DNA from: Inia geoffrensis | Taxonomy: Eukaryota; Chordata; Mammalia; Artiodactyla; Iniidae | Assembly: GCA_036417435.1 (NCBI GenBank) | Contig: CM070903.1 | Location: 94,447,001-94,511,000, forward strand | Length of the DNA: 64,000 bases | Direction of reading: 5' to 3' | Part shown: positions 1 through 12,929 of the stretch, piece by piece | Position numbering within the stretch: position 1 is the first letter of the stretch | Layout: every line of letters begins with the position of its first letter | Notes under the pieces: generated by a model | What the model saw: the letters and a program-made list of their open reading frames with translations, nothing else | What the model was told of the DNA's origin: nothing | Databases searched by the model: none | Translations under genes and position numbers: made by a program

Positions 1-215
1 AGTAACAAAATGTAACTACCCATAATTTCAAAGTAGAGATTACTTAAAATGATATTTGAGATGTCTGCAGCAACTCTAATATATGAAAAGCTTTTAATTT
101 CTATAGGTAATGGAGTCACAATTAGAGCTAGTACTAGTGTGTGCATTGCCTAAATTCATAATTAAAGAAAATACTACAATTCAGCAGAGGATACTGAGTT
201 TGTCAGTGAGGTCTT
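1..215 (+). repeat. Fragment of a hAT-like medium-reiterated repeat, cut by the window edge
   Basis: The block resembles the interior of the element at 14846-15625: both carry an aatttcaaaRta stretch, then a gatatttgagat/gatatatctcta stretch, an atgaaaa stretch and a (c)taaaattcag-like segment in the same order. No terminus is visible because the element continues left of base 1. Family name uncertain; the hAT assignment is inferred from the ends of the other copy. Confidence 0.4.
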
Positions 216-589
216 GTGAGTTTAAAACATCTGGAATAATATAATGACAAAATCAGTTAAACCTAAGAGTTGCAGAAAATTTTATTCCACCCCATTTTTT
301 AAAAATCTGAAATATGTAGACTCTGACAGGAAAAAACTTCCTATACATAACATGGTAACTATTAGCTTTAGTATGACGGCATTCAAGCATTCCACGTTCT
401 CTTCTCTTAATTGTACGCTTTTAAGAGAATAGAAAACTCCCTCTGCCAAAGCAAAAAATAACGAACACCATTTTTTTTTTTTTTTACAAACATCATTTTA
501 ATAATAAAAGGTATAGTTAATAAGCTGGCCAGGTTTCAATATTTACCAGGAGCATCCTTTATTTAAGCAAAAAATGGTATCTTTTAAAC
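216..589. other. Unassigned AT-rich sequence with a T15 tract
   Basis: No gene or named repeat is recognised. A run of 15 T lies at 471-485 and may be the remnant tail of an antisense retroposon, but no element body or target-site duplication is evident. A 62-codon ORF (244-432) has no recognisable feature. Confidence 0.5.
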
Positions 590-2160
590 ATTCATTGATT
601 GATTTATAAACATTTATTAAGTGCCTACTATGTGCCAGTGCTTTAGAAATTCCTAATATCAGTTATCATTTAAATTGTTACTTGTTCGTTTGATCATTCA
701 TTAAATACACATAAATGAAACTGCTTTCACGGCAAGGTACTATTTGGGCGTTGTGCAGCAACAAGCAATATAAATACAGTTCTTGATCCCATGGAGCATA
801 TATTACAGCAGGTGAGAAAAACTTCAAACAAGTAGTTAACTAAGCCATTATTTAATATTTTTGTTAGATTCAACAACAGAAAAGGATAGCCAAGGAGACT
901 TTATAACAAGAGGATTCTGAATGGTCAGGAAGGCTTCTGAGGAACCAACATTTTCACTGAGCTTTAAAGAATATGTAGTTATTTACTGGGTGAAGGGAGA
1001 TGAGATAGGGTTCAATGGGTGCAGAAAGCTTTCAAAATGGAGGGAATGGAGTATGCTGAAGTCCTGAGACAGAAAGGAACCTGGTACACTGAAAGGCACT
1101 TAGGAGAAGAATGGCACAGAATAAAGCTGGAGAGGTAGCAGGGATTATATTCTGTAGGGCATCTTGGGATGTATTAAACACTTGATCATTATCCTAAGAA
1201 TTATAGTATATAATTAAATTGTGTTACATTAAAACAACACAGAGTTTTAAGTAAGGCAGGGACATGATAGATCTATGTTTTCAAAAGTTCACTTTGGCTG
1301 CAATGCAGTGGCTAGATTAATGCAGGGAGTTCAGTGAGGATCGGCCATTGCAGATCCTAACCCAGGCAAGAGAAGAAAGTAACCTGAACTTGGGTTATGA
1401 CAGTGGGAACTGGAAATAGGCAAAATCAAGGAGGATTTGGAAATTTAAATTTATAACTAGATAAAGAAGATGAAAAAGAGACAGATGTCCAGCATAATTT
1501 CCTGTTTTCTGACGCAGTGGTTGAAGGGGGATACCATGTACTGAGACACAAAATACAAGAGGAAGGCTGGCTATGAAGGAGTGGTGTGTGGTTGTGTGTT
1601 TGTGGGGTGGGGTGTGATGTGTGAGATGTGTGTGTGTGGTATGTGTGTGAGGGGAAAAGAAAGGTATACTTTATTTATTATAGTTTATTTAGTTATAGAT
1701 GTGTTAAACTTGAGACATCTATGAGATACCCAACTGGAGATATCAAGCAGGCTCTTGAATCTCTGAGCCTGCTACTTAGAATCGGAGCCTCGCCCGTTTA
1801 GATCCAGGAGTTATTGGTCTTGAGAAACTGACATTTAACAGTCATATTTAAGAATACAAGCCTTCAGGGAATTCTGAAAGAAGAAATGAGATAGATAGGA
1901 AGAAAAGATAAGGAAAAGAGAAAGTAGCCAATGAGGTCAAATGCTGCTGAGAGATCAACAATAAAGAGGACTGAAAGATGTTATTTGATCAAATCTGTTT
2001 TGGTGCAAAGTTGATGTATAGCCAGACTGGAGTGGTCTGAAGAGTGAATGAGAAAAGAGGACATGGAAACTTGGATGTAAACAGTTCTTTTTATAACCTT
2101 GGGCTGTGAATGGTAGCAGACTAGTGTGGAAAATAAATGTGAGGTCAAGAGATTTCAAGG
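590..2160 (-). mobile_element. LINE L2, long antisense copy (3' end at the left)
   Basis: On the plus strand it opens with the reversed L2 tail (tttattaagtgcctactatgtgccag). Further right are diverged equivalents of the reversed reverse-transcriptase region: a gggacatgatagatctatg block, tcactttggctgcaatg, caaatgctgctgagagatcaa and agactggagtggtctgaag, in the order expected for L2. Read on the minus strand, about 1930-2050 gives LLISQQHLTSL, a decayed form of the L2 RT motif around LLDLSAAFDT. The 67-codon minus ORF at 1955-2158 is a relic of this protein. Heavily mutated and inactive; a TG-rich microsatellite has grown inside it. Confidence 0.8.
1580..1652. repeat. (TG)n-rich microsatellite, imperfect
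   Basis: Runs of gtgtgtgtg are interrupted by gggg and gatg, inside the antisense L2. Confidence 0.8.
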
Positions 2161-3399
2161 GTCCTCATACTATCAGAACATTTGAACCATAAGATATGCA
2201 TTTTGCAAACTACATTTTTTCTCTTTTTAGGCTAAATTTTGAGTTGTTGAAGCTGATGGAAAAAATAAGCTTGAAATAAATTTGATGTAAAGGAAATCAA
2301 AACATTGACTATTTCTGGAAATGCTGAAGCACACTTATGAACCATCAGGTTAAAAGTCTTGGAATATATTCCACATGTTTCTTCATGAATTCACCAATTG
2401 CTTTATACATGTGTTCTGTATTATGTACAAATAAGCAAATACATGGGTTATACTCAATAACTAGTAACAACATTCCCTGTAACCTCCAGATGAGAATTCT
2501 GAAGTGAAGTAAAAAGGTTTGCCCATAGTGGTCCAATGAAACAAAAGCCAAGTTAGACACTGCACTGACCATTGACGGTTGTCAAGATCTTCTGGAAGAG
2601 GAATACTGGTAAATGAGGTTGACTACATTTCTTATAATCAAGGTTAATTGGCAGTTTACGACACATATGCACTATTACAGGCCTCTTAATTGTCACATTT
2701 CTGATGTTGCTATTTTCCTATTTTCCTGCCAATTACTCTTGTGTGTTATTTCTTCTCTTCACTGTGCAAGGGAAACAAATTGTCTTCAGTGGAGAATATT
2801 AAGTGAAGGAGAAAGAACCCTAGCCATGGCACCCTTCTAGATATGCATTTAGAATTTCCCATGGAAAGATATCACAAAGTGAAAATTACCAAGTATCAGA
2901 CTTACAGTGCTGTTCTCTGTAGCACCTTTGGAAATGGCATTAAGTATTTCAGGATAATTAGAGACTGGTAAACCAACAAATTAATAAACTATCCCCAGGT
3001 GGCCTCAAAAAGATAATATGGTTCCTGCAAAGTGACAAGCCTTCCCAGGGAGAACAGCAGGCACTAGAAATGTCTGCTTCTGTAACGACTAAGTAGGCCA
3101 CATTGATCAACAATCTTAAAATATAAGTGAAAACAAGTGGTTTAACTCAAAAAGTAAAATCTTACACATGATTTTATATAAAGCATATTTATAGAGATCT
3201 TTCTCATGGACAATTTTGCTTTTATAAATTATCAGATGACAAGAATAAGTTTTTGCACATTATCTCATGCTGTTCAGTATTTGGCTTGAAGCCCAGGAGA
3301 GGGTCATGCCTTTATAATGATGGAAAATGCAACTATAAAACAACCAAGGAGTTTAGAAAGTGCCACTAAGCAATGAGAAAATGAGGTTCCTACACTGTT
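2161..3399. other. Unassigned sequence
   Basis: No gene, repeat family or structured element recognised. The ORFs at 2345-2572 (minus) and 2613-2840 (plus) are short, overlap nothing conserved that I can see, and have no domain signature. Confidence 0.4.
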
Positions 3400-3615
3400 T
3401 TGCACAAAGTAGGCACTCAGCAAATATCTGCCAATAGATTTGTTCTATTTGTTGCCATATTGCTTAATTCTTATATATTTACTTAAGTAGGCTTTAACCA
3501 AGATTTTAAGTATCCAAGTTGTTGTGTATAGGCCTTAATAGCTATGAGGCTTCAGGTTAGTCATTTGATGTCTTTAAGTGTCAGTTCTCTCATTTGTAAA
3601 TGGGGTTAATTTTAT
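3400..3615 (+). repeat. L2 tail followed by MIR SINE, sense
   Basis: At 3402-3440 cacaaagtaggcactcagca matches the L2 (or MIR) 3' terminus. At about 3505-3612 the order tatgaggcttcaggttagtc, ctcatttgtaaatggggtta is the diagnostic MIR core and tail (tgtgacct..., tcatctgtaaaatggggata). Both are old, non-autonomous fragments. Confidence 0.6.
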
Positions 3616-3668
3616 AAATATAATATGTACATATAATTATGTTATATATATATAAAATGTATATACAC
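3616..3668. repeat. AT-rich simple sequence
   Basis: Alternating ATATAT blocks interrupted by ATGTACAT-like segments. Confidence 0.6.
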
Positions 3669-5395
3669 AAACATCCATATCTTCTTGCACATTATTGTGG
3701 AAAAAAGGAGATACAATACACATACACAATAAGGCTTCAATAAGTTGTAAAAGGTCTATGAAATTATATATAATTAATAAATATAATGTAATTCACATAT
3801 AATTCAGCTTTAGTTTATAAAACTACAACAAACAGCAACTCAAATATAAGTAGGCTCCAAGAGTTAGAAGTGCATTTTTAGCTTCTGCTGCTAACCTGAT
3901 CACTGCTTCCTCTAAATGTTTTAACATGAAACCCCTCTGTGAAGGTCATATAGGAACTTATAAGTACTGCCAGGGGAGAGGATGTCGATTAAAATTCAGT
4001 GATGTGTGCCATTTGCTATATCTCTTTCCCAGTTGTTCTACACTTAGTATTTATACTCTGCACCAAATTATTAATACCTCTCCTGCAGGTGACTGATGTC
4101 ATAGAAAAAAACAAAACCCCCATTTATTTTTCAGTATGAAAAATAAAAAATATTTAGCAACACACAAACACACACACACACACAAATGAACTTGAAACAT
4201 ATGTGGGCACAGGAAGAAAACATTAGCTAGAAAAACATACAGTCCTGTTGTGAAAAACTGAGAATTGTGGCAACATCAGAGTAGTAGTCATATTCTCTGG
4301 AAGCATTTATTAAATACATGACTTGACATGGCGCAAACCTCAAATCAACTTAATTTGTGTCATCTAAGAGTTCACACACAAATAAAGGTATCACATTTCA
4401 TTGAAATTACCCCTTTAGACATGGAGATTTATTTATATACTTTAGATATTTTGACACATAAGATCCTATCTTCCTAAGTCTCCAGGAAAATTGCCAAGAA
4501 CTAGAGTTTAATGTTTATGGCCAAAAAAATTAATAATCACTTCTGAACACTGAAAAACAGAAATCCATTCTTGATAATAGAGTTTGATTGTTGTCAAAAT
4601 GAACTACTTACCACTTGAAATGTTTAAACTTGCAAAAATATTTTGTAGAAAAATTATTACAGTATGAGTTAAAATATAAACTCATTAAGTGTCTAGCAAC
4701 TTCAAAGTGTAGGTCATGACAGGTATTATTAAATCAAGAATGAGTGAAAGGATACAATTTTGGGATCAGCCATGGACTTGCAAACTGTGGGTACTCAAAC
4801 ACACTGTCTTATTATTATAGGGCTATGACTATACTAAGGCATGTGGGTGTCCTGGGTAGGCTAACCATTGGGAACACTTCCAATCAACAGCCTTTAAGTG
4901 ATTGTTCAGCATTTAATTAATGAGCCAGGATGAAGCCAACTTTCTTCTGATAAAAATTTTATAAACTGTATCTATTCTTTACACTAATGATAATTTTTTA
5001 CATGCACTAAACAGAAAAGAAATTAATATATTTACAATTGTCTTCCATTCACATTTTTCCCATCTCTCAAAACTGAACAAAATCTATAACTGAAAATCAC
5101 TAATTACAGTGGTAACAGTGAAGGTACATAGTAAACAATTATTGTTGTATGCTAAAGGAAAATTTCTAAGTGAGAAAAGTATGTCGGGAAAGTCCTCTCC
5201 AATTTTTGGGTTTTGTTTTTGCTTATTTTTAATATTTCCTAGGTTCTTACAAAATAATTAGTACTAGACTTCTGAGAGCCAAGCCTTCAGAGGTCATCTT
5301 ATTTTCTGTTCACAACTCTGAGATATCTTATTGGAAGAGTTAAATAAACCTGGAGGATGTCAGCTTGTACATACACACAGTCATTAGATAACCAC
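3669..5395. other. Unassigned AT-rich sequence with one (CA)n tract
   Basis: A (CA)n tract lies at 4160-4185. No coding region or recognisable repeat otherwise. Confidence 0.45.
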
Positions 5396-5399
5396 TGAA

Positions 5400-5690
5400 A
5401 TGCAGCAGATATTTTCTTTAGTGTCCACCATGTATCAAGCTTTGTGTTTGGTGTTGGGGTAAACAAGAAGAACCTGACTCAGACCTTCATGAAACTCACA
5501 GTAGAGCAAGGAATACACACAATTGGTCAAGTGATACTACTAAGTGTGCTAAGTGTTGTGATTAGCTAAATATAAGCCTAGGATGTCATGGGAGCTAGTA
5601 GCAAGGGGAGTAAACCAACACTGGGGAGTTAGAGAAGGCCTCTCTGTGCAAATGAAGCTATTTAAAGGAATAATCCTGCTCAGTTTTGGG
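5400..5690 (-). mobile_element. LINE L2 3' region, antisense
   Basis: The plus strand shows the reversed L2 end: agtgtccaccatgtatcaag, ttggtgttggggtaaacaag, ccttcatgaaactcacagta, a gtgataagtgctatg-like block, and ggagttagagaaggcctctc (L2: gtcagggaaggcttccc). Order and spacing fit the last 300 bases of L2. Confidence 0.75.
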
Positions 5691-6764
5691 ATAGCGTTTA
5701 AGAAAACTGGAATTTACCACCCTGCAGGTGGGAATGTTTTGTTTTACTTAACTGTACATTAAAAAGTATGATATGAAATAGGTATATATGTATATGTGAA
5801 TAATTTTAGTCTCAAGATTTTCATAAAAAGAAGTATCTAAATTATCTTGTGAGCTGATTCTGCTGGTTTACTGGATATCTGTAGAAGTTTAGGAGAGGAC
5901 ATGAATAAAAGGCTTTCTAAAGAAACAATGACAAAGTCAGAAAACAAAAATTCTTTGTCTAGAGAAAATGTATTCACAGTGATTCATGGAGAACAGTGCT
6001 CTTACACTGCTGCATAACTGTCTTATCCCGTCATTTTGGAAGTAATCGGTACGCTTTACTAAAAAAGATGAAAAAACAGAATGAGAAAAGCTGAAAAAAA
6101 CTGCTGTGTAGAGTAACAGAAGCCCCAGGGCTTCAAAATCTCAGAGTTGGATTAAGAAGGGATTTAGTAATTAATAAAGATTAAAACATATCTAGTTAAA
6201 ACAAGAAGTCATATTTCTTTAAATCTTACTCTAAGTATGTGCGCTGTTTAAACATATGAGTAATATTAATAGCTACACCAATCTTTTTTTATGTATTCTC
6301 TCCAAGAAAAATCTTTTCTTCTTTCCTCTATCAGCGATATTTATGTTCGTATTCCAAACTCACAACCAAAGGATCTCTGTTAACTGTGATGAGATAGCAT
6401 CAGAAAGGCTAAATATTAATGTGCCCCTGATTGAAAAATCAACATAGCTAGTCTCTCCACTGCTCATGATTTCAATGTATCTCAGATTTTCCCATGTTTG
6501 GTTAAAAATATTTGTTTATTTAATATCTATCACCTAATTGGTTCCAATTTTCAGCAAAATAAAAAAAATAAAATTTACTGCATGTTTATATATCTTCAAT
6601 TTAGTCCTGCTCACCTGTGGTATATGCTGCCTCTTGATGAATATAAATTTCAGTATTTTGTATGTTTACATAAAACCACATTTGTTATTTTTATTAGATG
6701 GGAAAATACTTATTGATCTAACCTTTACCTGTCCCCAATATCCCAGAATACTCTAGAAGTTTGC
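5691..6764. other. Unassigned sequence
   Basis: No repeat or gene recognised. Overlapping plus ORFs at 6256-6447, 6498-6716 and 6538-6756 are low-complexity hydrophobic strings expected by chance in AT-rich DNA. Confidence 0.4.
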
Positions 6765-6920
6765 TATTCAAATTGTGATTCTTGAACCAGCAGTACAGGT
6801 ATTACTTAATAGCCCATTATAAAGAAACCCAGGCCCACCAAGACTTTCTGAGCCAGAATCTTCTTTTGACAGGATTTTTGGATAATTCATACTTACATTA
6901 AAATTTATGAAACACTGTTC
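6765..6920 (+). mobile_element. MER5A-like hAT-Charlie non-autonomous transposon
   Basis: Starts with a decayed hAT terminus (caaattgtgattcttgaacc), contains the aacccaggcccaccaagact and gagccagaatcttc segments corresponding to the MER5A core (gggccccacccc.. and ..tcagaatctg), and ends attaaaatttatgaaacact, the mutated gtttgagaaccactg end. Old DNA transposon relic without coding capacity. Confidence 0.6.
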
Positions 6921-8564
6921 TAAGAACTTTCTGAGTATCACTATAGATGAGTAATTACCAAGATATTTTACAACTGTCTCAATAACCACGTTAAGATAAC
7001 TATTGATGGACTGCAAGTAGTGACGATTATGGGCTAAATAAAAAAATTTTAATAAAATATTACAATTTCAATAGAAGTTGGAAGTTTAGTCTAGAGCTCA
7101 AAGTTTGCATAAGTGAAAATTAACTATAACTTTAAAAAGAATATGCAGTATGACAAAAATTTTTAAGTGAGGGTGCATCTAATTATACACTTTTTAAATA
7201 ATTGGTGGCTATTCAGTTCAGTAATACGCTCTTTATTACAAAGTGTTAAGTTAGGGACTGATGAGAGTGGTAAAGATGAGGAATAAAAGAGTGCGCATTC
7301 TACACAAGCAAAGACAGGAACTATATCTTTGCAACCTAGATTCTCAGAACAATACACACACAACACAGGCACTCAGTAAAGGACTGACTGATGAATACAG
7401 AATGATGAAGACATGGTCTCTATTCTCAAAGTTGGGTGACGAAAAGGAAATAGAATCCTGTTAGGAAGAACCATAAGAAAAGGCAGGAAGATATAAAAAT
7501 CCAAGTATAACTGGTAGCACAAAATCCATGGAAGTTGAGGGGAGATGAGAACAAAAGCATAGAGAGATTTGTCTAGTAAAAAAAAAAAGAGTCTAGAATT
7601 GTGAACTTTGAAAGCGAGAAGGAAGTAATTAATTTTGCAGCCAGAATCTGCAATACGGACAAATAACAAAATGGCAGAAAGATAATAAGTAATGAAACAA
7701 AACTTTATTTGAATTAATTGGAAATTAGGAGGGAAGATATAATGAAGAGAAAAAAGAAAAGGGTAAAAGAGAAAGAGAAAAAACAAGTAGGGCTGAACCA
7801 ACACCAAACGGTGACAAGGAAAGACATTTAGAAGATGCGGTACATGTACAGCTGTCATAAATAATACAGATGGTACAAAAAGAATGGATAAAATATGTGT
7901 TGATTGCTATCCAGAGACAAGGAAGAGCTTGACCTTAGGATCCAGGAAAACTTAATTACATAGTTAAGTTAAATAGCAGGCAAAATATATACTCCATAAC
8001 TAAGAAAATGTGTTGAGTTTTTTTGTACCAAGTACAGAAAAAAAGGAGTTGTATGTAAGCGTAACTAAAATCTCAATTATTGCTTTATGCCGGAGATAGC
8101 TTTTCTAACAATAATAGAGTGAAATTGGATTCAATATAGAACTCTGCTTATCCAGAATATCATGTAATATCTTTGTATATAAATTATATTCTGATGGTAT
8201 AGACATAAAACATCTAGGTAGACATGAAAACAACTGTCAACACACTGATCTGTCAGCACAGTCTCAGAAGCAAGGTACAATTTTAGATTCTATACATACC
8301 AGATATAAAGAATATAAAGAAAGTAGAACCTATGGCAGGGTCTCAGTACTTAACTCTGGTCATTTCTGGCTAGATAACTATAAAAGAAACTAAAACTGAA
8401 TTTCACTGGTGATAAATATATCCAGATAATGATTCTCCTCCTTGTTCAGTTGTCAGTTGGTAACCTGAGAAAATACTGTGTACTCAATTTCAAAAGGAAA
8501 CCTTCAATAAAATCCATAGTGGTCACTTCCCTTAATTCACATAATAGTCACATATTAAACATTT
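6921..8564. other. Unassigned sequence, possible L2 tail near 7290-7400
   Basis: cacaggcactcagtaaagga at 7363-7382 resembles the L2 3' end, followed by gacatggtctctattctcaa, which resembles L2 in reverse; the call is weak. The 161-codon minus ORF at 7373-7858 lies opposite a purine-rich stretch and is Phe/Leu-rich without domain features. Confidence 0.35.
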
Positions 8565-8565
8565 A

Positions 8566-8600
8566 CTGTTGTTGTTGTTGCTGTTATTATTATTATTATA
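8566..8600. repeat. (TTG)n/(TTA)n trinucleotide microsatellite
   Basis: Four to five tgt/tgc triplets followed by repeated tta triplets. Confidence 0.75.
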
Positions 8601-8819
8601 TCTGAAGACTGGAGAAGGCTTGGGGTCTCTGTTTACAGTTTTAGAGTTCATATTTGCAAGAATGATAAGGGGATGGCAGGGTGTGGGTGGTATACATAGG
8701 ATGCATTTATTAAGGAGAAAGCCAAATAAAAAAAATGTATACCAAGCCTCCTTGATGAGTGAGAGGGAAGTCTACTGCTAAATCCATGGTGATTGGCTTG
8801 AGTTAATAAATATGATTTA

Positions 8820-11045
8820 TTAGAGCATAAAGAAAAAATGTGTTAAACAACAAAAGCTAAAAGTTTAAAATAGTTTATTAACAAAACTCCAAAGGGTAAA
8901 AAAAGAGATTTAATAACTATTACAGAAAAAATAAAGAGTTAACCAAGAATTAAAAATAAGAAAGAATTAACATATAAAATCAATAACATGAAAAACCAAA
9001 AACCAATAACACACAAAAAAACAGCACATCCAAGAAGAAAAAAAAAAAAAAAACCTGAAATTTAAGCTGGCACCCAAAACAGTTTGTAGTTTGAATCCAA
9101 CCAAGTTAGTTGATAAAATCAAAAATAATAGCACTTGACAGGATGAAAATAAAGCTCAAAGAACTCTACAACATAACATTCACAATGTCCAGGATAAATC
9201 CAAAAGTGCTCAGCATATGAAAGACCAAGAAACACAAACTATTCTCAAGAAAGTAATGAAGGATAATGCTCAGATGATCGATGATCTTGAGGCTGAAATT
9301 AGCAGAATTTAATGAATTCCTTATAACCATACACAACAAGTTAAAATACCGTCAAATAAAAATTAAAGAACTCTCAGAAAAAAAGAAACTTGACAATAAC
9401 TAACAAAATATGGAATTGAAAATAAAATATTTGAAATAAAATATTGTATATCACAATGGAGACAACAGAGAAAAGAACAGGTAACTTTAAAGATAGCATA
9501 ATAGAATTTATACAATCTGAAGAACAGAGAGAAAAAATATTTTTAAAGAGTTAACAGAGCCTTAAGGACCTCAGGGACAATATCTAAAGGTCTAATATAC
9601 ATGCAATAGGAGTCTTGGAAGGACAGAAGGAAGGAAAAGGGACACAAATTATACTAGAATTAATGGCTAACTATTGCACAATTTGGTAAAAGATAAATTT
9701 ACCTATTCAAGAAGGTTAATAAACTAAATACACATAGGGTATATCCAAAAAAAAAAGAAAGAAAGTAAAGTACACCTAGGCACATAAATAATAAAATTAT
9801 CAACACACACCTACAAAGATAAACAAAAAGTCTTGAAAGCAGATAGAGGAAAAGGATATATTATGTGTGGGACAAAATGATTCAAATGAACACCGAATTC
9901 TCATCAGAAATTATAGAGGCAGGAAAACATCTTTCAAATTATTTTTAAAGGACTGTCAATCCAGGATCCTGTATCACTTGAAAATATCCTTCAAGGATAA
10001 AGATGAATTAAGGAGAATTCACTGTTAGCCAATCTATAGTGAAATAAATATTAAATAAAATTCTTTAGGTTAGGGTAATTTTTACCAAAAGAAAATTTGG
10101 ATCTTCAGGGAAGAATGAAAGCACTGGAACTGAAAGTATCTAGGTAACTATAAAAGACTTTTTTTTCTTATAATCTCTTCAAAATTCATATGACTATTTA
10201 AAAATTACATTATTATATTGTGGGCTTTATAATATATGTAGGTGTAATATATATGACAACTATAAATAAAGGATGGTGGGGATAAGGGTAGATGGACCTT
10301 TATGGATTCAAGATTGCTGTATTTTTTCCTGTGAAGTGATAAAATATTAACTATAAGCATACTACAATATGTTAAGAGGTATATACTGGAATCCCTATAG
10401 CAACTGCAAGAAAAGCAAAGAGGTATAGTAAAAAATTAATAAGGAAATTATGTTAAAATTATTTAAAATAATCTAGAAGACCAGAAAAAGGGAAAAGGGG
10501 ATCAAATAAAGAGACAAACAGAAAAATAATAAAAATAGTATGCACAGATTCAAGTATTAACAATAATAATTACATAAAATGATAAGGGACTAATATACAC
10601 TCTAATTAAAAGTCAGACTTTCTCAAAATGCATTAAAAAAGAGACAAATTTATGGTAGCCACAAAAGATATGCTTTAAATATAAAGATATAGTTCAAATA
10701 AAAGGATATAAAAAGATATATCATGCAAAAGAATAAGCATAATGGGGATTATTTATATTAATATCAGATAAATAGGCTTCAAGCAAAGAATATTGCCATA
10801 GATGCACTTACTGATGATAAATGAATTAATTCATCAGGAATACAAAACATTCATAAAGATATTTGGGCCTAATAAGAAATCTTCAAAAAACATGAAACAA
10901 AAATGAAAAGAATTAGAGGAGAACAAAGACATTTACATAATAGCAATTGAAGATTTTGATACCCATTTTTAAGAATATGTAGGTATATCCTTTAAAAACT
11001 AGACCAAAATTAAGTAGGCTCATAGATGATCTGAACAAGACCTTA
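8820..11045 (+). mobile_element. Ancient L1M LINE, sense: 5' UTR/ORF1 and ORF2 endonuclease part
   Basis: The ORF1 region is recognisable at about 9270-9650: aggctgaaattagcagaatt, gaagaacagagagaaaaaat, ttaacagagccttaaggacc, gggacaatatctaaaggtct and ggagtcttggaagg correspond to the ORF1 coiled coil and the start of its RRM. At about 10600-10990 the order of the ORF2 endonuclease is kept: an oligo-purine aaaaagagacaaatt block, atatcagataaataggcttc, attcatcaggaatacaaaac, ttgaagattttgatacccat (the LGDFNTP motif). All frames carry many stops. A poly-A run sits at about 9038-9053. Confidence 0.7.
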
Positions 11046-11105
11046 ATCCTCTAGATTTAATCCTCTAGATTTAAATGTATTTAATACATATATATATATA
11101 TATAG
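11044..11105. repeat. 14-bp tandem duplication followed by (TA)n
   Basis: taatcctctagatt occurs twice head to tail (11044-11057, 11058-11071), followed by an alternating TA tract at about 11087-11104. Confidence 0.7.
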
Positions 11106-11189
11106 CAAATAAATCATTCACTGTGCATGTGTTAGATCTTTTTCTACATGTAGTATTTGTTTTACAGAGTAGTGGTCGAGTATATAAAT

Positions 11190-11430
11190 TCTTGTGTTCC
11201 ACTGACTGAGTTTTAATTTCAGGTTTCTACTTACCGTTTGAGTGGATGTGGATGAAACAATTAACGTCACTGGGCCTCAATTTCATCATTTGTAAAATAT
11301 AGGTAATACGAGTACCATTTTTGTATGGCTGTTGAAAGCATTCAAAGAGCTTATGCATGCAAAGCACTTCTAATTTGACATAGCACAAGGTAAATACTTT
11401 AAAATGTTAGCTATTATAATATTATGACAT
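11190..11430 (+). repeat. MIR SINE, sense
   Basis: Core and tail in order: tcactgggcctcaatttcat, catttgtaaaatataggtaa, gtaccatttttgtatggctg, a gagcttatgcatgcaaagc block and the atagcacaaggtaaatac end. Confidence 0.75.
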
Positions 11431-11659
11431 ACACAAATTAACTCAAGTACATCATCCACTCCACATGTATTTGCAACAGACAAGAGTACACACTGAAATT
11501 GTTGAATAACTGATCCCCGTTTTTATTAGCAATTTCATCTGATAAACACAAATTGACGTTTGTTATTAGATGCTGAAACAAAGCCATTTTATGTTCTTTA
11601 GACCAGGGAGCATGTAAAAATGAATTCCTTCACTATGTAGGCAAAATATGGCACATACC

Positions 11660-11905
11660 CAGAAGGCAGAGACTGTGATTCATAAACATGCCTGGATTAA
11701 ATTCTCAGACAAGTGACTTAACAGCTGTGTGACCTGGGGCGTGATATTTAATGTTGCTGAACTTCAATTTCTTCCTTTGTAAAACGAGGTTGATAATACC
11801 TCACAGGCATATACTGAGGAATAAATGAAATTTACTATATGTAAAACTTTAGTACAGAGTATGGCATATAATATAAACTCAATAAGTGGAGCTCTCATTT
11901 TTTAC
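11660..11905 (+). repeat. MIR SINE, sense
   Basis: Shows cagctgtgtgacctggggcg, ctgaacttcaatttcttcct, tgtaaaacgaggttgataat, acctcacaggcatatactga and gagtatggcatataatataa: near complete MIR order, so one of the better-kept copies in the window. Confidence 0.8.
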
Positions 11906-12562
11906 TACTTGAGAAATATTTATTGATATATATATATAATAATATGTCTCAGGGACTGCTGACAATGACCTGCAGCTGGATGATAGACTCAAAGTTCCAG
12001 AAAGTTCTTTCTTCCAGGACTCTTAGGAAGATACTCATAATCGCCATGTTAGAATATCAGTGTCCCAAATTTTAAGCCCAAGGTAAGAGGATTGCTATAG
12101 CAAAATTAAATTTCCAGACATGGAGACTATTACTTGTATTTTTACTACATTATTTTTATAATGTAAACCAAAAGACTGTAAGTGCCAGAGAGAAATATGA
12201 CTGAAAAAATTCCTGAGAAATATGGATTATGCATAGTACTCTATAGTTTACATTCACATTGTTTGAATATTTTATTACTTTGAGTTGATATCACCTTCTC
12301 AGATAATTTATTTGCCTCTCTGGATTTTAAAAATGAGAGGCGTTAAGTATATATTTTTTTAAAAGTCTGCATTTTACTACCAACCACAAATTCGAAGAGA
12401 CACCATTCTTGTTGCCTAGTTGCTCAATGCCTTAAAACCAATTTTTCACCTATCATGCTCTTTAATAATTCAGTGCAAATAAATCAAAGGTTACTGTTTC
12501 CTTTATCCTTTGATATTCTTCTACCTATTCTACCTTTCTATTGGCCCACTGATTCAGTGAAT
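11906..12562. other. Unassigned sequence
   Basis: Apart from a short (TA)n at about 11928-11940, nothing recognised. Confidence 0.4.
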
Positions 12563-12564
12563 TA

Positions 12565-12929
12565 CAATCATCCCTTGATGTCCACATAGAATTTGTTCCA
12601 GGACCATCCCTCCTACCCCCCACCAATACCAAAATCCAAGGATGCTCAAATCCCTTATATAAAATGGCATAGTATTTGCACATAACTCACACACGTCTTC
12701 TGATATACTTGAAATCATCTCTAGATTACTTATGATGCCTAATACAATACAAATGCTATGTAAATAGTTGTAAATGCAATTAAAATGTTATATAAATAGT
12801 TGCCAGCATACAGCAAATTCAAGTGAGTCTTGCTTTTTGGAACTTTCTGGAATTATTTTTCCATGTATTTTTGATCCAAGGTTGGTTGAATCCAAGAATG
12901 CAGAATCCATGGATATGAAGGGCCAACTG
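12565..12929. mobile_element. Tigger/MER2-type DNA transposon with terminal inverted repeats
   Basis: About 365 bp flanked by TA (12563-12564 and 12930-12931). The left end caatcatcccttgatgtcc and the reverse complement of the right end, cagttggcccttcatatcc, match at most positions. The interior contains ccaaaatccaaggatgctca, aatcccttatataaaatggc and ttggttgaatccaagaatgc, all typical of the pogo/Tigger MER2 group. Non-autonomous; no transposase ORF. Confidence 0.85.

Noticed and set aside
7373..7858. 161-codon minus-strand ORF
   Set aside because: Lies opposite a purine-rich stretch; the translation is a Phe/Leu/Ile/Ser string with no domain or motif, as composition alone would give.
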